Source: Bacillus sp. EAC
GTDB lineage: Bacteria > Bacillota > Bacilli > Bacillales > Bacillaceae_G
Reading direction: 5' to 3'
Length of the DNA stretch: 64,000 nt
Assembly: GCF_002156875.1 (NCBI RefSeq)
Contig: NZ_NCSY01000002.1
Span: 558,001-622,000 of the forward strand
Of the stretch, positions 50,063 through 59,528 are shown piece after piece. Position 1 is the stretch's first letter, and every line of letters begins with the position of its first letter. Made by a program: the position numbers and the translations under genes. The notes below the pieces were generated by a model. That model was given only the letters and a program-made list of their open reading frames with translations, made no database searches and had not been told where the DNA came from.

Positions 50063-50581
50063 ATGGAGAAAAAAGCATTATTAATTATTGATGTACAAGT
50101 TGGTATGTTTCCAGAAGATGAACCAGTCTATAATGGCGAGAAACTTTTACAAAATATAAATCAATTGCTTGATAAAGCCCGTACTTCAAATACCCCTATT
50201 TTTTATATTCAACATAATGAATCAGAAGGACCATTAGTATCCGGCACAAAAGGTTGGGAAATTCACCCTGATATTGCACCAAGTGAAACTGATCTAATCA
50301 TACAAAAGCACACACCCGATTCATTTTTAAGAACAAATTTAAATGAAGAACTACAAAAACGAGAAATTACTCATTTAATTATGGCAGGCATTCAAACGGA
50401 AGCATGTGTGGATACAACAACGAGAATAGCATGCAGCTCTGGTTATGATGTGACACTTATTACAGATGCTCATAGTACATGGGATTCTCAAGACATGACG
50501 GCACAACAAATTATTAACCATCACAACAACGTATTACGTTGGTTTGGAAATACAAAGACTACGAGCGAAGTAGAATTTTAA
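50063..50581 (+). CDS. isochorismatase-family cysteine hydrolase
   Basis: 172 residues from ATG 50063 (AGGAGG). Catalytic triad of the family: Asp in LLIIDVQ (near 10), Lys in IIQKHTPDSF (near 82) and nucleophile Cys in GIQTEACVDTT (near 119), with the cis-peptide before it. Hydrolyses amides or ureido compounds such as nicotinamide or pyrazinamide-like substrates; exact substrate unknown. Single gene with a terminator 180 bases on. Confidence 0.9.
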   Translation: MEKKALLIIDVQVGMFPEDEPVYNGEKLLQNINQLLDKARTSNTPIFYIQHNESEGPLVSGTKGWEIHPDIAPSETDLIIQKHTPDSFLRTNLNEELQKREITHLIMAGIQTEACVDTTTRIACSSGYDVTLITDAHSTWDSQDMTAQQIINHHNNVLRWFGNTKTTSEVEF

Positions 50582-50757
50582 AAGACATCTATAATGCTAA
50601 CTGGTTCTGTTTTGAAGTACAAATGTCAAGTGACAAGCTATTTAACAGCATAATACCCATCTTAGCTAGCACAATATTTAACAACAAAAAAACAGGGTAA
50701 TCAGTATAATTCTAAAATGCAGTACTCAGAGTATCTACTATCAATTAACGCAAAAAA

Positions 50758-50787
50758 AAAAGGGATAGCTTAATGGCTATCCCTTTT
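50758..50787. terminator. bidirectional intrinsic terminator
   Basis: AAAGGGATAGC/GCTATCCCTTT, 7-base loop, long A- and T-runs; serves the isochorismatase and the opposing XRE gene. Confidence 0.9.
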
Positions 50788-50832
50788 TTTGGCTATCGAC
50801 TCCCGTTAGTTAAATAATTTTGTTGTCTTTTT

Positions 50833-51051
50833 TTAATGAGTATCTTCGTCGCTTTTGTACTCCAAAATATCACCAGGCTGACAATCCAAAGCCTTACAGA
50901 TCGCTTCTAATGTTGAAAAACGAACCGCCTTTGCTTTCCCATTTTTCAGAATAGAAAGATTCGCCATAGTGATTCCAACGCTCTCCGAAAGCTCTGTTAC
51001 ACTCATTTTTCGTTTTGCTAGCATCACATCAATATTTATAATAATTGTCAT
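50833..51051 (-). CDS. XRE-family regulator, YozG-like
   Basis: 72 residues from ATG 51051 with GAGGTG six bases upstream. Entire protein is a Cro/CI HTH: IINIDVMLAKRKMSVTELSESVGITMANLSILKNGKAKAVRFSTLEAICKALDCQPGDILEY. This YozG type is typically encoded directly after a DUF2975 membrane protein, as here (10-bp gap). It is thought to autoregulate the unit. Confidence 0.88.
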   Translation of the reverse strand: MTIIINIDVMLAKRKMSVTELSESVGITMANLSILKNGKAKAVRFSTLEAICKALDCQPGDILEYKSDEDTH

Positions 51052-51061
51052 ATCCTCCACC

Positions 51062-51541
51062 TCAGACCGTCAAATCATTTTCTGATTTTATGTTAATCGC
51101 TTCTTGTAGAAGTCGTTCGAGGATCGCAGCAAAAACGGCGATAACCAACGAAGCAAAAATGATAATGAGACACAAGAATCCAATAGGAGGGTCCATTTTC
51201 TTCGCTATAAAATGAAAGAGTGGCAAACCTAATACATACAAACCACTAATTGTAATCGCACAGAACTTTATGTTCTTTAACGCCTTTACAGATAATTCCG
51301 AGAACGCCGTGTTCTTGTCAATGTACCGTAAAAGATTGAAAGCCTGATAAAGAGCAAAATAAAATGGCACAGTCGCTCCATACATTAAGATGAAAACGAG
51401 ATATTTAATTGGGGCAATAGTTGGATACAAATTTGCTGCGAAATTCGCTATTTTGGGCACTAAAAATATGCACAAAGCAAGTACTAAGATTCCAATAAAA
51501 AAAAGAGCTAACTTTAAAAAAAGGGTCGAAACTTGTTTCAA
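51062..51541 (-). CDS. DUF2975 membrane protein
   Basis: 159 residues from TTG 51541 (GAGGTG seven bases upstream). Four hydrophobic helices and the family stretch LLRYIDKNTAFSELSVKALKNIKFCA near 80-105. Partner of the XRE regulator. Paralogue of the next upstream gene (51581), with which it shares INAFSELS-type motif and the same ribosome-site arrangement. Function unknown. Confidence 0.85.
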   Translation of the reverse strand: MKQVSTLFLKLALFFIGILVLALCIFLVPKIANFAANLYPTIAPIKYLVFILMYGATVPFYFALYQAFNLLRYIDKNTAFSELSVKALKNIKFCAITISGLYVLGLPLFHFIAKKMDPPIGFLCLIIIFASLVIAVFAAILERLLQEAINIKSENDLTV

Positions 51542-51580
51542 AAAAAACACCTCACTAATAAAATTTTATCAAATTGTTAA

Positions 51581-52063
51581 TCACTTTTTTGGTTTTAATT
51601 CTAGGGAGTTTTTTAATGGCTTTTGAAGCACGTCCACAATGGCTGTGATGATACTTGTTGCCAAAATTCCCATTAGACTTAGTGATGTTGGACCTGCTGC
51701 ATCATCTCCTGTAGTTTTAGCGAGCACTATTAAGCTTACTATTCCTATCATAATGATGAAAATGGTTGTAAACGCACATTTCTTTATAACCTGCAAAGAT
51801 TTAAGTGATAACTCGGAGAAAGCATTGTTCCTTTCAATATAGGTTAATAGTTTAAATACTTGAAACAACGCAACGGAAAGCGTAATACAAAATCCATATG
51901 AACATATTAAAAAGGGAATTAGGAAATAAGCCGTATCTGGATGTACCTTCGCATCTTTAATGGCTATCTCAGGTAACCAATAGATACACAAGGCAAATAC
52001 CCCAATTTCAATCAGAAAAATAATCACCTTTAAGAAAGTGGTTGAACCTCGTCTAACATTCAT
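51581..52063 (-). CDS. DUF2975 membrane protein, paralogue
   Basis: 160 residues from ATG 52063 (GAGGTG). Four helices, LLTYIERNNAFSELSLKSLQVIKKCAF near 85-110, and a C-terminal helix. About 35-40 percent identical by eye to its downstream neighbour (39-bp gap). Tandem duplication of the DUF2975 gene within one operon headed here and ending with the XRE regulator. Confidence 0.85.
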   Translation of the reverse strand: MNVRRGSTTFLKVIIFLIEIGVFALCIYWLPEIAIKDAKVHPDTAYFLIPFLICSYGFCITLSVALFQVFKLLTYIERNNAFSELSLKSLQVIKKCAFTTIFIIMIGIVSLIVLAKTTGDDAAGPTSLSLMGILATSIITAIVDVLQKPLKNSLELKPKK

Positions 52064-52370
52064 TAAAAACACCTCACTGATTTAATTATAAAATCATTTT
52101 ACCAAACAATTTATCGTCTTACAATAAATTAACATCGTTTTTAATTATATTATTATTGTTATTAGTATATCCTATTAATTTTAAAAATAATAAAATGCAT
52201 TTCTCATTACTAAGAAATACCCTTACTTTAAGTTGTTAAATTTACAATTTGTTCAACAAAAAGTCTTAATCTTTTAGCACACCTTTTAGAGTCTGTCTGC
52301 TGTCCGGCAGATACTTGGTAATTGGTATGTTAATTTGATTATAAAGCTACAATAACCCTTTTATATCAAT
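52064..52370. other. gene-free interval
   Basis: AT-rich. A small hairpin TCTGC-TGTCCG-GCAGA (52298-52313) is the only structure seen; no gene or repeat recognised. Confidence 0.35.
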
Positions 52371-52402
52371 AAAAAAGCAGATAATATGGTCTATTATCTG
52401 CT
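52371..52402 (-). terminator. intrinsic terminator
   Basis: 11-bp perfect stem AGCAGATAATA/TATTATCTGCT, six T on the minus strand; ends the histidine-kinase gene. Confidence 0.88.
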
Positions 52403-52412
52403 ACACTTACCT

Positions 52413-53801
52413 TTATCTTAATCCATTTTTAGCAAAGTGAATTGTAAATTGAATGGAACCTTCTATTAGAGTTACCCCATGTTTAAATTTATGTCGAGTT
52501 AAAATTGATTTGACGATTGCCAGTCCTAAACCAGTTCCAGTTAGATTTTTATTACGTGATGGTTCCATAACATAAAATGGTTCCCAAATTTTTTCAACTT
52601 GATCAACTCCTTTTAGATTCGTCGCGTTTTCGATACAAAATATGAATTCATCCAGTCGGTCTTCAAATCGTATGATAATCTCTTGATTTTGAGTATATTT
52701 AATCGCATTACTAATTAAATTATTGAATACTTTTTCCATTTGATCTCGATCTGCTTCTAAGAAAAATTGATTGATGCCACTGTCTTCTCTTTTAATCGCA
52801 ATGTCATTTCGATGGATTTCGATCGCGTAATTTTCCAGGCTTTGATTAACTAATTTTACTAAATCAACTTTTTCTAAATGAATAACTTCTCTCTCAATTC
52901 GTGATAACTCCAATAGTTCATCAATTAAAAGATTGATATGATCGGTTTGTCTTAAAATTGTATCTACATACGTCCCATCGTCAATTCCATCTTTAATGCC
53001 CACAGAATAGGCCTTTATTAAGGCTAATGGTGTTTTTAATTCATGGGTAATATCAGAAATAAATCGTTTTAGATTTGTATTTCGTTCATTTAAATCTTCA
53101 TGAGCAATTCGTAATTTATCACTCATTTCATTAATACTTTCAGCCAGTTCTTCAATTTCATCATTCGTTGAAATCGAAACTTTTTTGAAATCTAGAAGAG
53201 CAATTTCTTTGGATATATCTTTTAACTCTTTTAATGGATCAGTTATTTTTTTCGACCAAATCCAAACCATTAAAATCAAAAGTAAGATAAGCGTAATCAT
53301 GATATAGATTGTAAATTTATTAACGATATCGACTGCATCATTTAGAGAAACAATTGAAACTCCCACAACAATAAACACATTATCTTTTTGAATAAAATCG
53401 ACTAAAAAACTTGATTTCAATTTACCTTGATCATAAATTTTACTAATCTTTTTACCTCTTTCAGTTAGTTGGAAAGTGTCTTCGGTTACCCAAAACTTAT
53501 TTAATGTAACTTTTTTTTGATTTAACCTTTCACGCAAAGTCCAGTTAAACTTATCGATATTTGAACTAATTGGCTCAGAGACGATGGTCACATTATTGTT
53601 ATTTTCAATTCGCTCAATTGATTTCTGAAATTCGTTCATCGGCATTTTATTTACCTCATCAGAAATGTCATGTAAACGATTCTTCATTTGATAAAGATAA
53701 TACTTAGGTAAAAAATAAGAATTGATAATTAAATAACTTATAAAAACGAATAGAATACTTGCTGTGATAATGATTGAAATTTTTCTTCCTAAACGATTCA
53801 T
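52413..53801 (-). CDS. sensor histidine kinase
   Basis: 462 residues. Helix 1 (about 9-29), an extracellular sensor region of ~125 residues, helix 2 (about 158-178), HAMP (about 180-232), HisKA with SDITHELKTPLALIKAY (His near 252), and HATPase with NLISNAIKYT, FCIENAT, TGTGLGLAIVKSI. Pairs with the response regulator 1 bp upstream. Signal unknown; the presence of a metallophosphoesterase and GH18 nearby hints at a cell-envelope stimulus, which is inference. Confidence 0.92.
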   Translation of the reverse strand: MNRLGRKISIIITASILFVFISYLIINSYFLPKYYLYQMKNRLHDISDEVNKMPMNEFQKSIERIENNNNVTIVSEPISSNIDKFNWTLRERLNQKKVTLNKFWVTEDTFQLTERGKKISKIYDQGKLKSSFLVDFIQKDNVFIVVGVSIVSLNDAVDIVNKFTIYIMITLILLLILMVWIWSKKITDPLKELKDISKEIALLDFKKVSISTNDEIEELAESINEMSDKLRIAHEDLNERNTNLKRFISDITHELKTPLALIKAYSVGIKDGIDDGTYVDTILRQTDHINLLIDELLELSRIEREVIHLEKVDLVKLVNQSLENYAIEIHRNDIAIKREDSGINQFFLEADRDQMEKVFNNLISNAIKYTQNQEIIIRFEDRLDEFIFCIENATNLKGVDQVEKIWEPFYVMEPSRNKNLTGTGLGLAIVKSILTRHKFKHGVTLIEGSIQFTIHFAKNGLR

Positions 53802-53802
53802 T

Positions 53803-54459
53803 TTAATTTTTTATAAAACTATACCCTAACCCTCGATGAGTTTGAATTAGTTCTTCTCCTATTTTTTCTCTAAGTCTTCTTATATGTGTATCGACCGTCC
53901 GATCATCCCCATCATAATCGATGCCCCATACGCTACTTAATAAATCTTCTCGTGACAAAACCTTGCCTTGGTTTCGAATGAAACAACTTAATAATTCGAT
54001 TTCCTTTTTCGTTAAACTTAGAATTTCTTCATTTTTTGTTACGACCTTTGCTTGTAAATCAATTTTCAAATCCGATACTGTGATTTGCTTATCCTCTTTA
54101 AGCAGCTTCTTAGCCCTTGTTAAAAGAATGCCGGGATGAAATGGTTTTTTGACATAATCATCTGCACCAATAGTTAATGCATGAAGCTCGTCCTCATCTT
54201 CACTTTTCGCCGTTAGCATTAACACCTTTGTATTGCCTTTTCTCTTTATCTCTTTACAAACATTCATTCCACTACAATACGGCATCATCCAGTCTAGTAT
54301 CGCTAAATCAATTTTCTCGCGATAAAAAACTTCAAGTGCTTTTTCACCATCTTCAGCAAGAAAAACTTGATAGCCTTCTTTCACAAAATAAGCATTTAAA
54401 ATTTTTAACATATCCAATTCATCATCAGCAATTAAAATATTTATATTTGTTTCCCCCAT
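53803..54459 (-). CDS. OmpR/PhoB-family response regulator
   Basis: 218 residues. Receiver acidic pair ADDE near 11-14, phospho-acceptor Asp in LAILDWMMP (near 55), Lys in VKKPFHPG near 104; winged-helix output SLTKKEIELLSCFI and DDRTVDTHIRRLREKIGEEL...RGLGYSF. No convincing ribosome site precedes ATG 54459, so the start is not certain. Divergent from a 23-codon membrane peptide. Confidence 0.9.
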   Translation of the reverse strand: MGETNINILIADDELDMLKILNAYFVKEGYQVFLAEDGEKALEVFYREKIDLAILDWMMPYCSGMNVCKEIKRKGNTKVLMLTAKSEDEDELHALTIGADDYVKKPFHPGILLTRAKKLLKEDKQITVSDLKIDLQAKVVTKNEEILSLTKKEIELLSCFIRNQGKVLSREDLLSSVWGIDYDGDDRTVDTHIRRLREKIGEELIQTHRGLGYSFIKN

Positions 54460-54538
54460 TCAAGTTTCATTTATTTCTTTGGAAATTGTCACTTTGATGT
54501 AACATTACCGTTTTATACTTCATTCGAGGAGTGAAGTT

Positions 54539-54610
54539 ATGAAATTTATTGAAATTTTAATCTGTGCGATATTTATATTTTTAGCATTATTTTTTGTTTC
54601 TGCAAACTAA
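54539..54610 (+). CDS. 23-aa membrane peptide, unknown
   Basis: ATG with GAGGAGTG seven bases upstream; MKFIEILICAIFIFLALFFV then SAN and stop. A single hydrophobic helix with charged first residues only. Its placement, 80 bases from a divergent two-component regulator and just before a metallophosphoesterase, suggests a small regulatory membrane peptide, perhaps controlled by that system. Confidence 0.55.
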   Translation: MKFIEILICAIFIFLALFFVSAN

Positions 54611-54633
54611 TTAAGTAAGGAAGGGACTACCCC

Positions 54634-55500
54634 ATGAAATATAACATACTACGTAAGCTAATTAGAAGATTAATAGTTTTTATGTTCTTACTAATAATTT
54701 GTCCAATCTCAGTATTTTCTTATTCAAGAAGTATTGAACCGAAATTATTAGATATGAATCAAATAGAGATTAAATCAAAGTCAGTTTCTAAAAGTATAGC
54801 AGGGTTTAAAATTGTTCAATTCAGCGATACTCACTTAGGAGATAATTTTTCATTAGACCAGCTACAGCATTTAGTCGATAAAATAAATGATCAAAAACCT
54901 GATTTAATTGTATTTACTGGTGATTTAATTGATAATAGCAATCGATATGATGAAACAAATCAAATTCATCCAATTTTAAAACAATTACATGCGAAGTACG
55001 GCAAATATGCTATTTATGGAAATCATGATGTAGGTGGCGCGGGGAAAAGAGTTTATTCGAATGTATTAGCAAGTTCAGGCTTCAAAGTTTTAGAAAACTC
55101 GAATGTGACGATTCCATTTAAAGATCATCATACACTTTCGATCGTTGGTTTGGATGATTATTTATTAGGAAGACCAGATCCTCAAAAAGCATTCGCAAAT
55201 GTGCAAAAGAATTCATTTACATTATTACTTGCTCATGAACCAGATATTGCTAAGAGATTAAATGACTTTCCAATTGATTTGCAGCTTTCTGGTCATAGTC
55301 ATGGTGGACAAGTTAAATTACCATTTCATAAAGCGATTTATACACCACCGCTTGCGATTGACTATACAGAAGGTCTGTATGAAATTCATAACAGCTTAAA
55401 ACCAATGTCACTGTATGTGAATCGTGGAATTGGTACGACAAGACTACCAATTCGATTTTTTAGTCTTCCTGAAATCTCAGTGTTTACACTAAAAAGTTAA
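54634..55500 (+). CDS. metallophosphoesterase, YkuE-like
   Basis: 288 residues with an N-terminal signal anchor (about 12-30). Calcineurin-like motifs: QFSDTHLG (Asp, His), FTGDLIDN, YGNHDVGG, LAHEPDIA and SGHSHGGQ; metal ligands all present. YkuE homologues act on wall- or lipid-linked phosphates. It begins 23 bases after the 23-codon peptide and may be co-transcribed with it. Confidence 0.88.
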   Translation: MKYNILRKLIRRLIVFMFLLIICPISVFSYSRSIEPKLLDMNQIEIKSKSVSKSIAGFKIVQFSDTHLGDNFSLDQLQHLVDKINDQKPDLIVFTGDLIDNSNRYDETNQIHPILKQLHAKYGKYAIYGNHDVGGAGKRVYSNVLASSGFKVLENSNVTIPFKDHHTLSIVGLDDYLLGRPDPQKAFANVQKNSFTLLLAHEPDIAKRLNDFPIDLQLSGHSHGGQVKLPFHKAIYTPPLAIDYTEGLYEIHNSLKPMSLYVNRGIGTTRLPIRFFSLPEISVFTLKS

Positions 55501-55529
55501 ACCTAACAGTTTAAATATGATCAATCTAA

Positions 55530-55557
55530 AAAATGAACTTCGATCGAAGTTCATTTT
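55530..55557. terminator. intrinsic terminator
   Basis: Perfect palindrome AAATGAACTTC-GATC-GAAGTTCATTT with a short T-run, after the phosphoesterase gene. Confidence 0.75.
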
Positions 55558-55743
55558 ACTATTTACTGAAATATTTTATCGCCTTACTAATTAGTAACGC
55601 TTCGGTAAGCCTAAATAAATAGCTGCCTTTTTAATTCCTACGCTACTGAATTAAAAATGACTTACCCTTTGATAATTATGGATGAAATTTCTTTATCCAT
55701 AGATAATAAGCTTATATGTTTTTTAAAGTAGGTGAACAGTTTT

Positions 55744-57453
55744 ATGGAACTATTTAAAAGGTATGAGATCAAACAGTCAAATGGTGAAACGACAATCATC
55801 ATTCACGTTTCTAATTTCTTAGAAGAATTTGCAAATGAATTCGGAACGGATCAACATAATAAGATTGTTAGTTTAAAAAATTCAGCTTTAGAATATATTC
55901 AAAAAAATGTCCCTCAAGTTAAAAACGCGACAATTTGTATTATGGCTGGGTCATTTATATTGGCTTCTTTTCCGATGAAAAGCTCAGCACATTCTTCCAA
56001 TTTTAATATGAGTTATTTATATTTTGGTAATACTAAAACCTATTTATCTCAAATTGATAAAACAAAAGGAAATTTAAATCTTGTTTCGCCAAGTTTTTTT
56101 GACCTTCATAGTGATGGATCACTTAAAATTACGAATCAGTTTAATTCAAAACTAGTAAGTGAAGTTCACAGGCGGAAAATGAAAGTAGTTCCTTTTCTAA
56201 GTAATCATTGGGATCGTGAACTTGGTCGGTCAGCCTTAGCTAATCGCGAGAAGCTATCTAGTGAAATTGCCAATTTCATTTTAAAAAATCATCTAGATGG
56301 AGTAAATATTGATATTGAAAATGTTACCGATGAGGATCGAGACGCTTACACTGATTTAGTTCGTTTAACTCGAAATAAACTCCCTAAAAATAAAGAAGTG
56401 TCTGTTGCAGTCGCAGCTAATCCATATGGTTGGACAGAAGGCTGGCATGGTTCATACGATTACAAAGAACTTGCAAAATATGCAGATTATCTCTTTATCA
56501 TGGCATATGATGAGCATTATCAGGGTGGTCCTGCGGGTCCGGTTGCAAGTAGAGATTGGGTAGAACAATCAATTCAATACGCTTTAAATCAAGGTGTTTC
56601 AGAAAACGAAATTGTCCTTGGCCTTCCCTTTTTTGGTCGGTATTGGAAAGAAGGCGCATCGGTAGGTGGAGCCGGTGTACCTGTCAAACAAGTTGAAGCG
56701 CTAATCTCAAAATATAGAGGGACAGTATCATTTGATAGTGTAAGTAAATCTCCTAAAGCAGTGATTACGATCAAAAAAGGTGATCCACTTCCAGTTATAC
56801 ATGGAATCACTCTTCAACCCGGCAAATATGTTTTTTGGTATGAAAATCTTACTTCATTAAAAGCTAAAGTTGATCTTGTTCATAAGTATGACTTAAAAGG
56901 AACAGGTAGCTGGTCACTTGGAGATGAAAATATTGCAATTTGGAACAATTATAAGAATTGGTTAACAACACACGATGGGAAACCCACTATCATCCCACCT
57001 AAAAAGAAAGTATCGGTTAACTATCCAACACTTAAAATTGGTTCGAAGGGTGATCAAGTCAAAAAGTTGCAAACCGCTCTAAAAGTTCAACATTTTTATA
57101 ACGGATCAATCACTGGTACATACGATACAAAAACAAAAAATGCAGTTATGGCCTTTCAGAAGAAATATCATCTTAAAGTTGACGGCATTGCTGGAATAGA
57201 AGTTCAGTCAAAACTCTACAGCTTACCACTAACGAAAACATACGCTATTTTGAAACAAGGCTCAAAAGGTAGTAATGTTACTGCACTTCAAAACGCATTA
57301 AAGAAATTAGGATTTTATACTGGCTCAACACACGGTATTTATGACTCAAAGACAAGAGATGCGGTGATTAATTTTCAAAAGAAGTATCATTTAAGTGTTG
57401 ATGGGATCGCTGGGGTTGAAACTCAGACGAAATTGTTTCAGTTAGTGAAGTGA
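55744..57453 (+). CDS. GH18 glycosidase with membrane segment and two peptidoglycan-binding domains
   Basis: 569 residues from ATG 55744. About 1-60: basic/acidic helical region of unknown family; about 62-80: hydrophobic segment ending in SSAHS; about 90-405: GH18 TIM barrel with LDGVNIDIENV (catalytic Glu; the usual second Asp of DxxDxDxE is Asn), MAYDEHYQGG and WSLGDENIAIW; about 425-490 and 500-569: two PG_binding_1 repeats (LKIGSKGDQVKKLQ..., LKQGSKGSNVTALQ...). Resembles cortex-lytic or spore-coat GH18 enzymes (YaaH/SleL group). Terminator follows. Confidence 0.87.
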   Translation: MELFKRYEIKQSNGETTIIIHVSNFLEEFANEFGTDQHNKIVSLKNSALEYIQKNVPQVKNATICIMAGSFILASFPMKSSAHSSNFNMSYLYFGNTKTYLSQIDKTKGNLNLVSPSFFDLHSDGSLKITNQFNSKLVSEVHRRKMKVVPFLSNHWDRELGRSALANREKLSSEIANFILKNHLDGVNIDIENVTDEDRDAYTDLVRLTRNKLPKNKEVSVAVAANPYGWTEGWHGSYDYKELAKYADYLFIMAYDEHYQGGPAGPVASRDWVEQSIQYALNQGVSENEIVLGLPFFGRYWKEGASVGGAGVPVKQVEALISKYRGTVSFDSVSKSPKAVITIKKGDPLPVIHGITLQPGKYVFWYENLTSLKAKVDLVHKYDLKGTGSWSLGDENIAIWNNYKNWLTTHDGKPTIIPPKKKVSVNYPTLKIGSKGDQVKKLQTALKVQHFYNGSITGTYDTKTKNAVMAFQKKYHLKVDGIAGIEVQSKLYSLPLTKTYAILKQGSKGSNVTALQNALKKLGFYTGSTHGIYDSKTRDAVINFQKKYHLSVDGIAGVETQTKLFQLVK

Positions 57454-57515
57454 AAAATTGTACTTTATATAGTAAAAATATCCACGTAAATTCATGCTTT
57501 ATTATTCAATCAAAA

Positions 57516-57547
57516 AACACTTCAGAATAATCTTCCGAAGTGTTTTT
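57516..57547. terminator. bidirectional intrinsic terminator
   Basis: AACACTTC/GAAGTGTT around a 13-base loop, T-run after, A-run before; between convergent GH18 and nitronate monooxygenase genes. Confidence 0.82.
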
Positions 57548-57574
57548 ATGATTAAAACGTTTACAATTTTAACA

Positions 57575-58573
57575 TTATTTTACGACTCTTGACCTTAATT
57601 TTTCATTCTGTGCATTAAGTTTGTCTACGGCCTCAATATATTCTTCCTCAAGCTCATTAATAATATCTGCAGCTGAGTTAATTTTTGTTATAGCACCAAC
57701 ACCATGGCCTGCAGACCAAATTTCTTTCCAAGCTTTTGCGTTTGTTTCATTTTTCATACCATCAAAATCTACTTTTTCTTTCTTCTTCAGCTGCTCAGGG
57801 TCTAGACCAGCTTTTACAATACTTGGAATAAGCATATTCGCTTTCACACCGGAGAAAGCATCAGTTAGAATGATGTCATCATGAGTAGAATCTACTAACA
57901 TTTGCTTATATTCATCATCCGCCAAACTTTCCTTTGCAACGATGAAACGAGTTCCCATATAAGCTAGATCAGCACCAGCAGCTTGTGCAGCTAGTATGCT
58001 TTTTCCTGTAGAGATACCACCCGCAAGTATAATGATACCATCCCACCAAGTACGAACACTATCAACAAAGGCAAATCCGTTCAGATTCCCTGCATGACCG
58101 CCAGCTCCAGATGTTACAAGGATTAGTCCATCAACCCCAGCTTCTGCAGCTTTTTTAGCGAACTTCATATCACTTACGTCAGAGAATACTAGTCCACCAT
58201 AGCTATGTACAATATCAACGACAACCTTAGGACTTCCCAATGAGGTAATAACAAGCTCTGGTTTATGTTTTTGTAAAAGTTCTAATTCTTCTTGTAATCT
58301 GCTGTATGAGCTATGAACAACCATATTCATTGCCCAAGGCGCAATTTTACGCTCTGGCTCATTTGTACGTGCCAAAGCAAGATTATCATTTAATTGTCCC
58401 ATCCATTGATCAAGCACCTCGATTGGACGTGCATTCGGTGCTGGGAATGAACCAATTACACCATTTAAACAGACCGATTCTACTAATTCAGGGCCAGACA
58501 CTAAAAACATCGGAGCAGAAATGGCTGGTAGCTTTAGTTGACTCCACCATTGTTCAGGAATTTGTTTACTCAT
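57575..58573 (-). CDS. nitronate monooxygenase / NAD(P)H-dependent flavin oxidoreductase
   Basis: 332 residues, 2-nitropropane dioxygenase family TIM barrel. LKLPAISAPMFLVSGPELV start, TSGAGGHAGNLNGFAFV near 155-172 and ILAAQAAGADLAYMGTRFI near 200-218 are the FMN-binding blocks. It oxidises alkyl nitronates or related toxic nitro compounds. AAAGAGAGG ribosome site. Single gene. Confidence 0.88.
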   Translation of the reverse strand: MSKQIPEQWWSQLKLPAISAPMFLVSGPELVESVCLNGVIGSFPAPNARPIEVLDQWMGQLNDNLALARTNEPERKIAPWAMNMVVHSSYSRLQEELELLQKHKPELVITSLGSPKVVVDIVHSYGGLVFSDVSDMKFAKKAAEAGVDGLILVTSGAGGHAGNLNGFAFVDSVRTWWDGIIILAGGISTGKSILAAQAAGADLAYMGTRFIVAKESLADDEYKQMLVDSTHDDIILTDAFSGVKANMLIPSIVKAGLDPEQLKKKEKVDFDGMKNETNAKAWKEIWSAGHGVGAITKINSAADIINELEEEYIEAVDKLNAQNEKLRSRVVK

Positions 58574-59027
58574 GAAATATGCCTCTCTTTCATATCGGAA
58601 TTTTCTGACTTATTAATTAATCTTACATTAGTAAACTATTATTTTCAATATACTTTAAGTAATAAACCATAGCATAAGGCAAACCGAATCTTCATCCACG
58701 CCCTTTTAATATGCTAGAAAAACAAATCCCAACAAAAAAAAGAATCTCCTCGGGTCCTCTTAATTTAAAATAATCAAGTTTAATAATGGATTTTAAGGTT
58801 TTGCTTCTTCTATATTTTTTATAGGTAGTAAAAAAATATTATTCGAATGATTGTAGGCTCACTATAAAAAGTATAAAGAATTTTCATTCAGAAAAAGTGT
58901 TTAGGTTCCCCCCTCTATCCTCATCACTTTTGGTCTTGGCCATATTATGCAGCATTTTTTATTAGTGATAAACTTTACAACCGTCCAATACAATAGATTC
59001 ATATCCATTATTTTCGGGGGTGTCCTT
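58574..59027. other. gene-free interval
   Basis: No gene or repeat recognised. TTGTAG (58851) and TATAAA (58872) could form a short-spaced promoter for the lipoprotein gene, which is uncertain. Confidence 0.35.
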
Positions 59028-59522
59028 TTGAAATATTTTACTTTACTGTTATTATCTCTATTTCTTGTAGCAGGCTGCTCGAAGAACGCAGGAACTGAAA
59101 GTAATACAAAATTTAAAACTAGCCCAACATTTGCATTGCCTGTAACATCAGTGGATGGAACAAAAGGAGAATACATATTAATTGGTCAAAAAGGTAAGGT
59201 TGGACTTCAAATTGGATCTGGTCAAAAAGGAAAAGGTAAGGTAGAACCTATTTTTGAAGGCAAAAGCAATAAATATATGTGGTATTTTTGGGGTAGTGAG
59301 GAAGAGATGCGGGGAGAACTAGAAATTAAAGGCATTCACGAAGATGGTCACACTGGTATGGCTTTACATGTTTCAAATGTGTTCAATTTAAATGAGAAAG
59401 GTGCCATTGAAACTTATCCGACAATGATGGATTTCTCTAAATCCGGTAAATGGAAACTCGATGTTTATATTGGTGATAAGTTGTTAGGAACAGTGGTTGT
59501 TGATGTGGAAAAAGCATCTTAA
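59028..59522 (+). CDS. lipoprotein, DUF4871-like
   Basis: 164 residues from TTG 59028 with GGGGGTG upstream. Signal with lipobox LFLVAGC (Cys at about 16), then a beta-sandwich-like domain: GEYILIGQKGKVGLQIG, KYMWYFWG, GMALHVSNVFNLN, GKWKLDVYIGDKLLGTVVVDV, resembling the DUF4871 domain of Bacillus lipoproteins. Likely anchored to the outer face of the membrane. Function unknown; single gene. Confidence 0.75.
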   Translation: MKYFTLLLLSLFLVAGCSKNAGTESNTKFKTSPTFALPVTSVDGTKGEYILIGQKGKVGLQIGSGQKGKGKVEPIFEGKSNKYMWYFWGSEEEMRGELEIKGIHEDGHTGMALHVSNVFNLNEKGAIETYPTMMDFSKSGKWKLDVYIGDKLLGTVVVDVEKAS

Positions 59523-59528
59523 TAGATA

